This document shows, piece after piece, positions 53,944 to 62,713 of a stretch of 64,000 nucleotides of DNA. Origin of the DNA: Glaciecola sp047250385 (GTDB taxonomy: Bacteria > Pseudomonadota > Gammaproteobacteria > Enterobacterales > Alteromonadaceae); the NCBI RefSeq assembly GCF_047250385.1, contig NZ_JBLBVM010000056.1, positions 248,001 to 312,000 on the forward strand, given 5' to 3'. A program made the position numbers and the translations under genes. The notes under the pieces were generated by a model. That model saw only the letters and a list, made by a program, of their open reading frames with translations. It was not told the DNA's origin and did no database searches. Each line of letters opens with the position of its first letter. Position 1 is the stretch's first letter.

Positions 53944-54498
53944 CTACGGACGCATTTCCTGCAAAGTCTGGATTGCGTCTTCTAATTCTTGTGGTGTATT
54001 CACATTAGTAAATACACTTTCATCTTTAACAGCAAGCTCGCCAACTTTGTCAGCTTCAATTAATTGCTTGATTGACATCCCTTTTACACTTTCTAACAAC
54101 TGACATTGCGCGAGTACGTTGTCGCTAATATACAAACACAATGGCATGGGATGTCGCTTAAAGATATAAGTGCATTGATGATTCAAGGACTGCTCTAATA
54201 ATTGAGATAATACATTAGAACGCATGAGAGGCATATCATTGGGTATTATTAGTACAAGATCCCCCTCTTTTAGCGACAAATTCACAATAGCTGAATAAAT
54301 GCCACCCACAGGACCTTTATCTGGGAATATATCTGAGAAGCCCTCCGCGGATCCGCTAAGCACAACCTTGTCTAGCTTCAGAGAATTTAACAAGCTCATA
54401 CTATGCTCTAACATAGTCGAACCGCCGACCTCAAGTGCCGCCTTATCTTTTCCCATCCTTGACGACTTACCGCCACTTAGCACTAATCCGATTTGCAA
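53944..54498 (-). CDS. mobA: Molybdenum cofactor guanylyltransferase
   Basis: MobA attaches GMP to molybdopterin to make the bis-MGD cofactor used by DMSO-reductase-family enzymes. The 184-residue protein has the nucleotide-binding motif LSGGKSSRMGKDKAAL at residues 7-22, then GPVGGIYSAI and IPNDMPLM. Other molybdopterin genes are not visible in the window, so it is an isolated gene. It lies about 90 bases upstream of the TPR/oxygenase gene on the same strand. Confidence 0.85.
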   Translation of the reverse strand: MQIGLVLSGGKSSRMGKDKAALEVGGSTMLEHSMSLLNSLKLDKVVLSGSAEGFSDIFPDKGPVGGIYSAIVNLSLKEGDLVLIIPNDMPLMRSNVLSQLLEQSLNHQCTYIFKRHPMPLCLYISDNVLAQCQLLESVKGMSIKQLIEADKVGELAVKDESVFTNVNTPQELEDAIQTLQEMRP

Positions 54499-54707
54499 AA
54501 CTACTCCAGTGTTTATTTTGCTTGATTTTATTCTATCGCAAGCGCAGTTTAGGAGCTATTTTTAAACACTATGTATTGGCAAACGAAAAAATGTTTTTCA
54601 ACGATATCTTGTTCAGATTTAAAAATGATCAGTCAAAACCTTACGTATAGCTTTTCGTTTTATGACGCAGATGCGACAGGCATGATTGCTAAGGTGTTTA
54701 TAAGGCA

Positions 54708-55196
54708 TCAGTCCCACCATAGGTAAATGGCCTTTTCAGCCTGAAGATAATCACTAATATCTGATATTTCACCTGATCCTTGGTCTACAATATCGGGGCA
54801 AAATTCATAGACTTCTTTGGCGAACAGCTTAAGATCTTTCGGAAGCTCTTTTACAGTTATCTGTATGGTATCTGTCTCCGCCTGCCATATGTCTATAGTG
54901 TATTTTCTATCCCAAGATTGAAGTTTTTCTATTACTTTTTCGTTGGTTATATCGTAGTTAATGCCATCGCTTTTAGCTGCTCTCAAAATATCGAATTTAT
55001 CATCAGACATAAGTACAACAAGCTCAACACCAGAGATCTCATCTTTAGACAAATTTCTAGTTGTCCCGACAAAAGCCATTGTCCCTTTCGGTAGCTTTTC
55101 CCTGACTTGAAAAAGTGCCGCTTTGTAGTTCTTTTCCGGTATTATTACAGAAATAGCTTCCGCAAATTTAGCCCTTCCAAGAAAAGTTCGTGGCAA
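54708..55196 (-). CDS. DUF4253 protein
   Basis: This 162-residue soluble protein ends in EVYEFCPDIVDQG and KAIYLWWD, the signature of DUF4253, whose function is unknown. It begins with TTG at 55196, directly after the stop of the Sel1-repeat gene (GAGTAA then TTG). The next in-frame ATG would remove the first 39 residues. The pairing with a Sel1-repeat protein on the same strand suggests co-expression. I see no toxin motif. Confidence 0.7.
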   Translation of the reverse strand: MPRTFLGRAKFAEAISVIIPEKNYKAALFQVREKLPKGTMAFVGTTRNLSKDEISGVELVVLMSDDKFDILRAAKSDGINYDITNEKVIEKLQSWDRKYTIDIWQAETDTIQITVKELPKDLKLFAKEVYEFCPDIVDQGSGEISDISDYLQAEKAIYLWWD

Positions 55197-56093
55197 TTAC
55201 TCTAGCGATTCACTCTTCTCTTTTTTGCATCTCAAAAAGACTCCCTCCAGCTCCGTTTGGGCTTTGGTTTTACAACGAATTTTTAGTAAGCGTTCTGCGT
55301 GAAAGTCACCAATACTTATATCCGCGCCAGCAGCCTCAAGATACCAATAGATTGCTTTGTCTTCATCACGAATATCGGGGGTGGCAGACTCATAAAGTTT
55401 GCCTAACTGCAGATATGCCCCTTCATTATGATTGTTAGCTGCTTTTGTATACCACTGAAGCGCAAGCGCATAATCTTGCTCTATCAATCTATCATTAAAG
55501 TAAATATCACCTAGACTCTTCTGCGCTCTATCATCTCCTTGATCCGCCACTTTGGTATACCAAAAAATCTTTTCACGAACATCGGCCGTATTTGTCGCCA
55601 TTTTCAACTGTGCAGCGGGATGACCAGAATCAGCAGCTTTTCGATACCATTCAAATGCTAGTTCATTATTCTTTTCGACACCTTTACCATCAAAATAAAG
55701 GTTACCTAAAGAATATTGTGCACCTGAATGCCCTACTTCCGCGGCTTTCAGAAACCACTCTGCCGCAACCACATAAGCCGCCTCTTTCTTGCGCCCAGTA
55801 GAAAATAATTTCCCAATTTCAAATTTAGATTCAAGATGGTTTTGTGATGCCGCTTTGGAAAACCAATCATATGCTTTTGAATTGCTTTTGCTCACGCCTA
55901 AACCAGCCGCATACATCAATCCTAAATGATGCTGAGCCTCATGGTTCCCTTGCTTTGCAGCAACATTAAAATACTTTGCCGCTTCAGTATAATTTTTTGA
56001 TGCATATGCATGTAGGCCACTTTCCAAGTTGTTAGCTGATAGGGCAGAAACATGAAGTAGCAATAGAGCAAACAGGAATGTACGAGTAAACAT
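55197..56093 (-). CDS. Sel1-repeat (TPR-like) exported protein
   Basis: This 298-residue protein has a signal peptide (LFALLLLHVSALSA then NNLES) and about seven Sel1-like repeats, such as AQHHLGLMYAAGLGVSKSN, AQYSLGNLYFDGKGVEKNN and AQKSLGDIYFNDRLIEQDY. Sel1 proteins are periplasmic or membrane-associated protein-binding scaffolds. AAGGA lies before the ATG. The role is unknown. The downstream gene encodes a DUF4253 protein. Confidence 0.88.
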   Translation of the reverse strand: MFTRTFLFALLLLHVSALSANNLESGLHAYASKNYTEAAKYFNVAAKQGNHEAQHHLGLMYAAGLGVSKSNSKAYDWFSKAASQNHLESKFEIGKLFSTGRKKEAAYVVAAEWFLKAAEVGHSGAQYSLGNLYFDGKGVEKNNELAFEWYRKAADSGHPAAQLKMATNTADVREKIFWYTKVADQGDDRAQKSLGDIYFNDRLIEQDYALALQWYTKAANNHNEGAYLQLGKLYESATPDIRDEDKAIYWYLEAAGADISIGDFHAERLLKIRCKTKAQTELEGVFLRCKKEKSESLE

Positions 56094-56266
56094 TAAAAAA
56101 TCCTTTGTGATTAATATTTATATTGGATAATTGAGCATAAGGTAAGCTCCGTACCTTTACGACATAGTAAAGAACTTATGCATCCGTTTCCATATTTTCA
56201 CTAAATTTATAAGTTCTAACAAATTAGATAGCAAAAATTTAGATGTCATTGGGCGACTTACTCTTG

Positions 56267-57268
56267 TTAAATATAACACCCATCCGGCGAAATAAACCAT
56301 ACATCATCAATCGTTTTATCGTTTAATTTAATACCCTTTAATCCCACTCTAGAACCTTGCAAGAAGTACTGAGCTTTAAAAGAACTGAGTTCGGTACTTC
56401 CAAGATGAATAGCAATTTGTGCTGATAGCTTGGCATCTAGTTCAACCGGGAAAATACGCACTGCACGACTTCCCTGCCCGTAAACAGTTAATAGATTACG
56501 CTCGTAAGAACTCAGATAATCATGCGCCAGGCGCAATAGCTCACTGGCTTGAAATGACGTTCCCATTTTTTTATTCGATACTGTCTTCGAAGATAGCACC
56601 ATCAGCTTATAAACTGTTTGCTGTGGCTTTGCGCGATGTGAAATCGCTTGGTAAGGTTTATTATGCGATGTAACAACACCAAATTGCATATTCTCACATC
56701 GATACATATGATTAAGGAACGCCTCTTTAGCTGTATTTCCCTTCGGCAATAGGAATTGAATATTGTGGTTTTCTAGTTCTGACAACTGCTTCATAACCGC
56801 TTTTTGTTGTTCTGGATCTACAAGCTCGTTGACCGCTGAAGCTGTCATTTTAGTATCCTTTCTAGCTTCTAATTTATTGTTGTCATTACCTGCTGCCGTG
56901 GCCAGCGCTTCATTTTCAAGTGATAGTATTTTGGGCTCTCCTTTGGCTTTTGAGGCAGGCACTATCTTATTAACTGATTGAGCTTTCTTTAAAAAACTAT
57001 CTACCATCTGATGTTGGCTAATTTGCGGTACAGGAGGCAACTGTATTGGCACTAAATTATTTAACGCTTGCGGCTTTTGCGATAAGGATATTTTTGGGAC
57101 ATGCTCTTGAGTGTCATTCGCAGCATAAACAACATCAAGAAGCCAAACTGTTAGTAAAGCGATGATTAGACAGCCCATTCGATAATGCCACACGAAAGCC
57201 ATTACCGAGTTTAGATTGGACTTTACATTGGATATGAGCTTGGTTTGCTGAGCTTTATGAATAATCAT
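56267..57268 (-). CDS. Unknown single-span envelope protein, last gene of the 56-64 kb cluster
   Basis: This 333-residue protein has a short cytoplasmic N-terminus, one membrane span (about 31-49, GCLIIALLTVWLLDVVYAA) with an Asp near its periplasmic end, a Pro/Gln-rich linker and coiled-coil-like segment, and a ~150-residue C-terminal periplasmic domain with two cysteines (YRCENMQFG and PDGCYI). I recognise no family. Single-span protein plus periplasmic domain beside a MotA/TolQ-like channel recalls ExbD/TolR or MotB, but the Asp sits on the far side of the span and no peptidoglycan-binding motif is seen. It is 18 bases after the previous gene. Confidence 0.65.
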   Translation of the reverse strand: MIIHKAQQTKLISNVKSNLNSVMAFVWHYRMGCLIIALLTVWLLDVVYAANDTQEHVPKISLSQKPQALNNLVPIQLPPVPQISQHQMVDSFLKKAQSVNKIVPASKAKGEPKILSLENEALATAAGNDNNKLEARKDTKMTASAVNELVDPEQQKAVMKQLSELENHNIQFLLPKGNTAKEAFLNHMYRCENMQFGVVTSHNKPYQAISHRAKPQQTVYKLMVLSSKTVSNKKMGTSFQASELLRLAHDYLSSYERNLLTVYGQGSRAVRIFPVELDAKLSAQIAIHLGSTELSSFKAQYFLQGSRVGLKGIKLNDKTIDDVWFISPDGCYI

Positions 57269-57286
57269 AGTTTTATAAGGTTTCTA

Positions 57287-57877
57287 CTAGCGGCTAATGG
57301 CTTGCAGAGCAGTCAATTCCATGCGTTGTACAACTTCCTGTAGGCGCGCTTGATGTGCTAGTAGACGTTGCCTTACATCGGTTTGGCTTTGCGATTGCGA
57401 TGCTTTCTCTGTTGGCACTGCAGCTAAAGAGCCATTGTCGCCAGACACAGGAGTAACTGCAGAAACTGTCGAAGCAAAGCCAGTGGCCATTTGTTGTTTT
57501 GTAGAGTCTTGGTCTTGCTTAATCATTGATGTATCTGATTTTTCAATGGTGCGTCCTTCAACTTGGTCTAAATAAGCTGATTCTCTTATTAAAGCAGAAA
57601 GCTCAGAAAACTGTTTCTGTGTCTCCTCAAGCTGACTTTGTAATAGTTGTAGCTGCTTGGCTTGCTGACTATCATTCATCATTTTTGCGAAGGTATTTTG
57701 CAATAAATGCTCAGCTTTCATTCTCTCCATTTTCAATTGTTCAGAAGTCACAGGCTCAGCGATTAAAGAATGTTTTGTTTTATTCAACCATTGCTGACCA
57801 TAAGAGGTTTGCAATACTAAATATATGAACGCGCTTACGCTAAATATAACGAAGGCTATTTTCCGGATTGAAGTCAT
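57287..57877 (-). CDS. Unknown single-span coiled-coil protein
   Basis: This 196-residue protein has one N-terminal membrane span (about 6-24, IAFVIFSVSAFIYLVLQTS) and then Gln/Leu-rich coiled-coil stretches (residues ~45-95 and 160-190). The middle is Ser/Thr-rich. No named family is recognised. GAGGTG precedes the ATG well. It follows the channel-like gene at 57914 by 36 bases. It could be a structural tether in the same complex. Confidence 0.65.
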   Translation of the reverse strand: MTSIRKIAFVIFSVSAFIYLVLQTSYGQQWLNKTKHSLIAEPVTSEQLKMERMKAEHLLQNTFAKMMNDSQQAKQLQLLQSQLEETQKQFSELSALIRESAYLDQVEGRTIEKSDTSMIKQDQDSTKQQMATGFASTVSAVTPVSGDNGSLAAVPTEKASQSQSQTDVRQRLLAHQARLQEVVQRMELTALQAISR

Positions 57878-57913
57878 AAGTTCACCTCTTTAATTCGACA
57901 GTACATGAAAAAA

Positions 57914-58459
57914 TTAATTTGACCTAAGTTGAGGTCTCACCATGCTAATACTAAGTAACGCTCGACACAGGGTTGCTGCAGGCAATCCAACAACGGTTGT
58001 CATAAAGGCCATCGAGAACTGTTGAGTCAAAACCCCAATCACCTCGTTAACGGTATCTGGTGTTAAGCTTTGTTTGGACAATGTTCCTATCCCAACACTG
58101 ATCCCTAACAAGGTAAAAGTCAGTGCAAGCGTAGACATGCCATTTGCTGCTTGTTGTCCTACTTCAAACCAAAACGTTCTTTGTGCTTCACCAAGGTGCC
58201 TTTTATTTACCAGTGCTAAGGCATAAGTTGCACACAGAATTAAGGGGAAAAACAGCACCAAGAAGCCATAGCTAAACACTTGTTCCACGTAGGTCAGTAA
58301 GTCGATAAGCGTCATATTGGTCATGTAACTTGCTAGCGCGAGCAGGATGGCTGAAGCGCCTAACATTTTGAAGATAATGGGGATCAGTTTCTCAACCCTA
58401 ATAATGCTAATGTCCTTTTCACTGATCTCAGTCACTATATCTGTGTTTGCAGCATTCAT
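57914..58459 (-). CDS. MotA/TolQ/ExbB-like proton channel component
   Basis: This 181-residue membrane protein has three or four spans. The C-terminal half, LTFTLLGISVGIGTL then about 15 residues and FSMAFMTTVVGLPAATLCR, matches the conserved pore helices of MotA/TolQ/ExbB (GLLGTVIGI and ALxTTxxGLxxA). That family forms pentameric proton-driven motors with a partner span bearing an Asp. The large cytoplasmic domain of MotA is absent, so it is a small ExbB/TolQ-type unit. It overlaps the preceding gene by one base, so the two are coupled. Confidence 0.72.
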   Translation of the reverse strand: MNAANTDIVTEISEKDISIIRVEKLIPIIFKMLGASAILLALASYMTNMTLIDLLTYVEQVFSYGFLVLFFPLILCATYALALVNKRHLGEAQRTFWFEVGQQAANGMSTLALTFTLLGISVGIGTLSKQSLTPDTVNEVIGVLTQQFSMAFMTTVVGLPAATLCRALLSISMVRPQLRSN

Positions 58460-58866
58460 TATCTATATCCTGCTTTCGCATTAAGCACACTATCGTTGGT
58501 AACGTTAACCACAGTTAACCACTGAGTCATCGCATTCACATTATTCTCTGCGCCAGCATGAACTAAGAAGGTCTTGTCATACTCTTTAAATGCATTCTTA
58601 ACCATCGAAGACTGAGTCATTAATAAACGCTCATCACGCAATACCATTCTTTCCATGTCTGCTAGTTGGCGCTGTCTTTGTAACAAGCGCTGGTGTTTTT
58701 TCTGGCTATCTATATTTATGTTCAAAAAATCAGATATTAAGTTTGCCCGTTCGCGCTCAAGGTTTTTTAAGGTAAATAATTCATTTGCGGAAACGATCGT
58801 ACTTGTGCCAAAAATGAATAAAGTGATGAACGTCATTTTTAGATAAAGCTTGATTAAAGTTTTCAT
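58459..58866 (-). CDS. Unknown exported small coiled-coil protein
   Basis: This 135-residue protein has a signal peptide (MTFITLFIFGTSTIVSA then NELFT) and then a single highly charged helix (about 30-95, LERERANLI through RQRQLADMERMVL) that should form a coiled coil. The C-terminal 40 residues are uncharged. Its stop overlaps the MotA/TolQ-like start. No family is recognised. In a channel complex it might act as a periplasmic gasket or stator element. Confidence 0.62.
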   Translation of the reverse strand: MKTLIKLYLKMTFITLFIFGTSTIVSANELFTLKNLERERANLISDFLNINIDSQKKHQRLLQRQRQLADMERMVLRDERLLMTQSSMVKNAFKEYDKTFLVHAGAENNVNAMTQWLTVVNVTNDSVLNAKAGYR

Positions 58867-58886
58867 AGTTTTCTCTTTCTCTTAGC

Positions 58887-59810
58887 CTATAGGAATAGGT
58901 CAGTTGCCTGGCTTGGTTTTGTAAAATTATTAATGAGTTCACCATCTTCGGTTTCTTCGTATGCCAATCTGAATTCAATTGACTGCGCATCAAGTGCGAC
59001 TAACTTCGCCATATAACTGATCATTAGTGCTTCTTGGTCAAGCAAGGACTGGTCGCTAGCAGCTTGCATAAGCAATTGTCTTACATATTCTTGCGCACTC
59101 ACTTCAACACCATCGATCATAGGTGCAAGCGAGGATTGATGTTGACTTATGGCCTGTTTCAATTGCTCTATTTTTCCTAAGTTCATGGCAAATTCATCAG
59201 CATAAGGGCTTTTCTTATCGAGATGGTCACTCAATAGTGTGGCATCAACTTGTGCGATAACGCGGTCCATACGTTTCTTCGCTTCCTCTTGCTTAGCTCT
59301 CAGTTTTTGCATATCTAAGTTTGCGCTAGAGTTTTGCTGATGAAATAACTTCCTCAAAACATCTTCGTATAGATACTGTTTTTTATTCAAAGCATCTTGC
59401 CTTAATGATTGGCTCAATTGCATGTCATCTAGATAACTCGATTTGATTTGCACTAAACTAACGCGCTCTTCTATCAACTCAGTTTCCGCAGCATTAGCCA
59501 GCAAGCTTTGTAGTGCTTTAATTTTATCGCCTTTTTGTGCAATTGAGCTTTCAAGGCTTAGCAGTTGATTAGCTAAAGGCGACATCTCAAAGTCTTGTTG
59601 AATGCGTTTTTCAATCAAGTTAGCGGGTAACTTTATTAAGGTTTCTGAAGCCACGGGTTGCCAATCTTGTGTCGCGTTGGCCGTGCTTATAAATGAAGCC
59701 AATAAAACAAAGAAACAAGCAAACACGTGTGTAGACGAGAATGAAGCTCTGTTATCTGCTTTCATTTTATTTACACGCTTAAACGCGCATGTTGATATTA
59801 AATTTTTCAT
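58887..59810 (-). CDS. Unknown exported coiled-coil protein
   Basis: This 307-residue protein has a signal peptide (VFACFFVLLASFISTANA then TQDW); the start may be the ATG at 59810 or the one 15 codons later, which gives a more usual signal. The mature protein is almost wholly alpha-helical, with heptads around 85-125, 145-195 and 215-250. It resembles the exported coiled-coil proteins that precede TonB2-type ExbB genes (DUF3450 and TtpC) in layout but not clearly in sequence. It is 20 bases before the gene at 58866. Confidence 0.62.
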   Translation of the reverse strand: MKNLISTCAFKRVNKMKADNRASFSSTHVFACFFVLLASFISTANATQDWQPVASETLIKLPANLIEKRIQQDFEMSPLANQLLSLESSIAQKGDKIKALQSLLANAAETELIEERVSLVQIKSSYLDDMQLSQSLRQDALNKKQYLYEDVLRKLFHQQNSSANLDMQKLRAKQEEAKKRMDRVIAQVDATLLSDHLDKKSPYADEFAMNLGKIEQLKQAISQHQSSLAPMIDGVEVSAQEYVRQLLMQAASDQSLLDQEALMISYMAKLVALDAQSIEFRLAYEETEDGELINNFTKPSQATDLFL

Positions 59811-59880
59811 CTTTTTAACCTTTCAATCTTTATGATTAATGAAGTGCTGATTTTAATTACAAAGGCTGTTTTCAATCTCG

Positions 59881-60000
59881 AAGCCAGCTTTTAATTGCTA
59901 AGCCTTTTACTAATTGCGAAGCCGTCTATTAATTCCTAAGCCTTTTACTAATTGCGAAGCCTTCTCTTAATTCCTGAGCCTTTTACTAATTGCGAAGCCA
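59881..60000. repeat. 19-bp tandem repeat array (6.3 copies) over a stop codon
   Basis: Six 19-base units begin at 59881, each starting AAGCC or GAGCC, and a partial AAGCCA closes the array. Units 2, 4 and 6 read AAGCCTTTTACTAATTGCG (with one G change), while units 3 and 5 differ and resemble each other (TCT or TTC then TTAATTCCT), so a 38-bp double unit was duplicated. The stop codon of the gene at 59986 lies inside the last unit. Confidence 0.92.
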
Positions 60001-60552
60001 GTATTGTTGTCGCTTCAACTCGGTTCGCAAACTTGAATTAATATTGAGTGTTTGTAATTCGTGTGCGCTCAAAGTCTGAAATTTAAGTAAAGCAACTGCG
60101 GTATCGACGAAGGATGTGTAGTCTGCAAATAAGAGGTCTTGTTTTGGAAATTGTTTGCGGAAGCCCGTCAAACTTTGTTCGGCCAATTGGGTTTCACCCG
60201 CTTTAATGTAATTCACAACTGCCAATGCACTTAGCTGCATCGCATTTTGACTATCGGGGTGTTGAGGATAGAAAGACTTATTTTCAATACATCGAGTTGC
60301 AGCCTTCGCCAAAGCGAGTTGCTGAGCAGCATCGGCTGAACTTCCTATGCTATTTTTACGCTGTACTACTTTTGAATAGCAATTTGAATCGAGACGATCA
60401 ATGTTATTGCGCTCGATTTCGGTCTTAGCTATTGGAACTGCAGCAGCCATCTCATTTTTGTTGCTCTCTGTTATATTGCAAGCCGCTAACATCAATACGG
60501 TGCTTGCAATCGCAACTTTGCGGAATTGTATCGTTAATATCTTAAGACTCAT
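59986..60552 (-). CDS. Unknown lipoprotein
   Basis: This 188-residue protein has a lipobox LMLAACNIT at about residues 20-28, so it should be an outer- or inner-membrane lipoprotein. The mature part is helical with TPR-like spacing (AQQLALAKAATRCIENKSFYPQHPDSQ and QLAEQSLTGFRKQFP). Two more cysteines occur in DSNCYSK and TRCIENK. No family is recognised. GGGAG precedes the ATG. Its stop is in a tandem repeat. Confidence 0.65.
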   Translation of the reverse strand: MSLKILTIQFRKVAIASTVLMLAACNITESNKNEMAAAVPIAKTEIERNNIDRLDSNCYSKVVQRKNSIGSSADAAQQLALAKAATRCIENKSFYPQHPDSQNAMQLSALAVVNYIKAGETQLAEQSLTGFRKQFPKQDLLFADYTSFVDTAVALLKFQTLSAHELQTLNINSSLRTELKRQQYWLRN

Positions 60553-60636
60553 TTTAAACTCCCATCAGTATGTTACTAAGGGATATAAAATGATTAGGGC
60601 GATTTTTTTATGAATTGGCTATGGCTTACAAAAACT

Positions 60637-62022
60637 CTAAGGAGATTCAGCCACAAGCAACTGTTGACTCACATACTGTGGGTTAACATCGATTTGAGTG
60701 AAAAACGCAGCAACTAACTCAACCGAGGGTTTTTGTGTCGATTCTAATCGTGATAAATAAGATTTAAATGCTGCCAAATCAGCCAGATCTAAATAGTGTT
60801 CAGTGACAATAAGTAAGTATTCTCTGTTTACAAATTGCTTTTGTGGCAATGGGATCGTCCAGTGCCGTTCTTTATTTATTTCAATTGCGCTTAATTCAAT
60901 CAGTGTTTTTGTATCCGCCACCAGCCAAACCTGGGGTGTTTTCTCATGTGTGATTAATGTCATGCTACATGAGCTTGCCAAGCTAACGGAGGGCACTCTC
61001 GTCACATACTGATCACCCACACGTATGACTTGTGAGGATGCATTGGCATCGCAATGCTGGCCACTTTTAATGGTCGATATAAAACGCATTTGCTCATTAG
61101 AAGTGCCTGTTAATACAAACCGCTCTAACATGAACCATGTAAATATGAGAGCCAATAAAACAATGATTAAATTTTTGTGTCGTTTAGTCTTCTCAAGTAA
61201 AATCACAATTTGGCTTTTATCATCGGCATGACTTTTATGAGTTTCAAGTGGCGCGGTTAGAGCATCAATAGATTCGAGCGGCATTTCTTTATTTTGGCCA
61301 CGTTCACTGTTTTGAACAGGCAATAGTTGAAGCAGATGTTCCTTCAATTGCTGCGTATCAATTACCGGATAAATGGCACAATCTAAATCTGGAAGTAATT
61401 TCAGCATCTGCGCTTTGTTTGCTTTGGATACGCCCGAATTTACTTCACTGGAAGCTGGCACGAAAAACTCAACTAAGATCCCTTTTTTCATCCATAAACG
61501 AATTTGCGCTGAAGCGGTGATGCATTTCTCGGGCAAATGAGTGACCGCCTCAATTGCCCCGCTGGATGTGTTTATTTGGCCAGTCGCAATGAGTACAACA
61601 TCACCTGGTAGTGGCTGTCCTTGACCGAGGCTTATCGTGCTGGTTATGTTTGTATCTTGCTTGCTGGAGTTTGTGCTGTCGTTTCTTGCGCTGTCGTTTG
61701 AGGGCATTTGAACAGTTGAATGTACTGCTGAAGCGACTTCTTCGGCCTTGATTAAATGTGCTAAATAAAATGGGAGCTGCCAACTCATGCCTTGATCGAT
61801 ATTACGAGAGATATTCGCTCGGAAACTATCTCCTCCAAATTCAAGTTGGATCAGGCCTGTGCTTTTCTGGACAAAGCGGTGATAGGCTGGGCTTACCGTG
61901 GCCAAATCCGTTGAGCCATTTATGGTAATGACTGACTGTAATGCATTATCTTGAAGATCGGTGATGTTTTGTATTGCTACAAGACCTTTATTCGTGGCAA
62001 TAAATATGTGGATATTTAGCAA
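60637..62022 (-). CDS. Membrane-anchored Lon-like (S16) serine protease domain protein
   Basis: This 461-residue protein has a cytoplasmic domain resembling the proteolytic domain of Lon. The Ser motif is DQGMSWQLPFYLAHL (Ser80; Lon DGPSAGxAMxxALxS). TGQINTSSGAIEAV then THLPEKCITAS (Lys166) matches Lon TGEITLRGQVLPI then GGLKEKLLAA, and LDCAIYPVIDTQQLKEHL matches the Lon C-terminus. A Ser/Asn-rich insertion (101-140) separates the halves. One span (284-299) and a ~160-residue periplasmic domain follow; no AAA+ ATPase is present. The start is TTG at 62022, just after a stop, with GGGGAG upstream. It is not known from any named family that I recall. Confidence 0.7.
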   Translation of the reverse strand: MLNIHIFIATNKGLVAIQNITDLQDNALQSVITINGSTDLATVSPAYHRFVQKSTGLIQLEFGGDSFRANISRNIDQGMSWQLPFYLAHLIKAEEVASAVHSTVQMPSNDSARNDSTNSSKQDTNITSTISLGQGQPLPGDVVLIATGQINTSSGAIEAVTHLPEKCITASAQIRLWMKKGILVEFFVPASSEVNSGVSKANKAQMLKLLPDLDCAIYPVIDTQQLKEHLLQLLPVQNSERGQNKEMPLESIDALTAPLETHKSHADDKSQIVILLEKTKRHKNLIIVLLALIFTWFMLERFVLTGTSNEQMRFISTIKSGQHCDANASSQVIRVGDQYVTRVPSVSLASSCSMTLITHEKTPQVWLVADTKTLIELSAIEINKERHWTIPLPQKQFVNREYLLIVTEHYLDLADLAAFKSYLSRLESTQKPSVELVAAFFTQIDVNPQYVSQQLLVAESP

Positions 62023-62041
62023 TTACCAACACTCCCCGACT

Positions 62042-62713
62042 TCAACATAAATACAATTTCGTATTAGCACTCGTTAACAAACTAAACGTAGCGCTTTCTT
62101 CCTCAACAATAATTTGCGCTTGTCCATCTAATACGTTAGCAAAATGAATGACTGCAAACTTTTCCTCTGCAACACAATGCAAAAATACTCCCTTAGGATA
62201 AGCAGCATCATTAACGTTGTTTAAGCGAAGTAATACTTGCGCCTGCTTACTGTTACTCTTATCCCGCTTTATCTGCAAATCAAATTGCTCCGTCGTTCTG
62301 GATAATAGCTTGATTTCAGTACTCGCTGCTACCTGTTCAAGACTATGCGCGATACTCATTTTACGCAGGATCCATTCGTATTGCGTCAATAAAGCAAGGT
62401 TGCTTTCAATGGTTTTCTTCACCATGACTGACTTTTTCGTCAATGGGAAACAGGCACACTGCACTAATTCAGCGAATGAAACCGCCTTGCTTGTGGTCTT
62501 CGCTGGTCGCATGTTCTCTTTGGCAGCGTTTTTTTGCTCCTGCTCAACAACACGCCCCGTCAACTGCCTATATTGTTGTTTAACCGTAAAGATAGAGGCT
62601 TGTTTGGATCCCAACAATTGCGCTCTCCTGTTGTGGCTGTTTGAGCCATTATTAGTATCATCGCCGTTACCAGTATTTCCATTACCTGTGTTTCCGCTAT
62701 CTGTATTACTCAT
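62042..62713 (-). CDS. Unknown soluble protein with Asn/Gly-rich start
   Basis: This 223-residue cytoplasmic protein has no signal or span. The first 30 residues (SNTDSGNTGNGNTGNGDD and on) come from imperfect 15-bp repeats. Residues ~75-125 hold a helical segment (ESNLALLTQYEWILRKMS), and the last 80 are beta-rich (FALHCVAEEKFAVI-like). The last seven residues are LYLC. ATGAGTAA overlaps the stop of the upstream gene by eight bases, so translation is coupled. Function unknown. Confidence 0.65.
   Translation of the reverse strand: MSNTDSGNTGNGNTGNGDDTNNGSNSHNRRAQLLGSKQASIFTVKQQYRQLTGRVVEQEQKNAAKENMRPAKTTSKAVSFAELVQCACFPLTKKSVMVKKTIESNLALLTQYEWILRKMSIAHSLEQVAASTEIKLLSRTTEQFDLQIKRDKSNSKQAQVLLRLNNVNDAAYPKGVFLHCVAEEKFAVIHFANVLDGQAQIIVEEESATFSLLTSANTKLYLC

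Noticed and set aside
59881..60000. Possible CRISPR array
   Set aside because: Units are 19 bases with no spacers, and variation follows alternating copies as in slippage.
60541..60557. CTTAAG followed at 11 bases by TTTTAA, like a PmrA box
   Set aside because: The second half matches only 4 of 6 positions and the site overlaps the start of a coding region.
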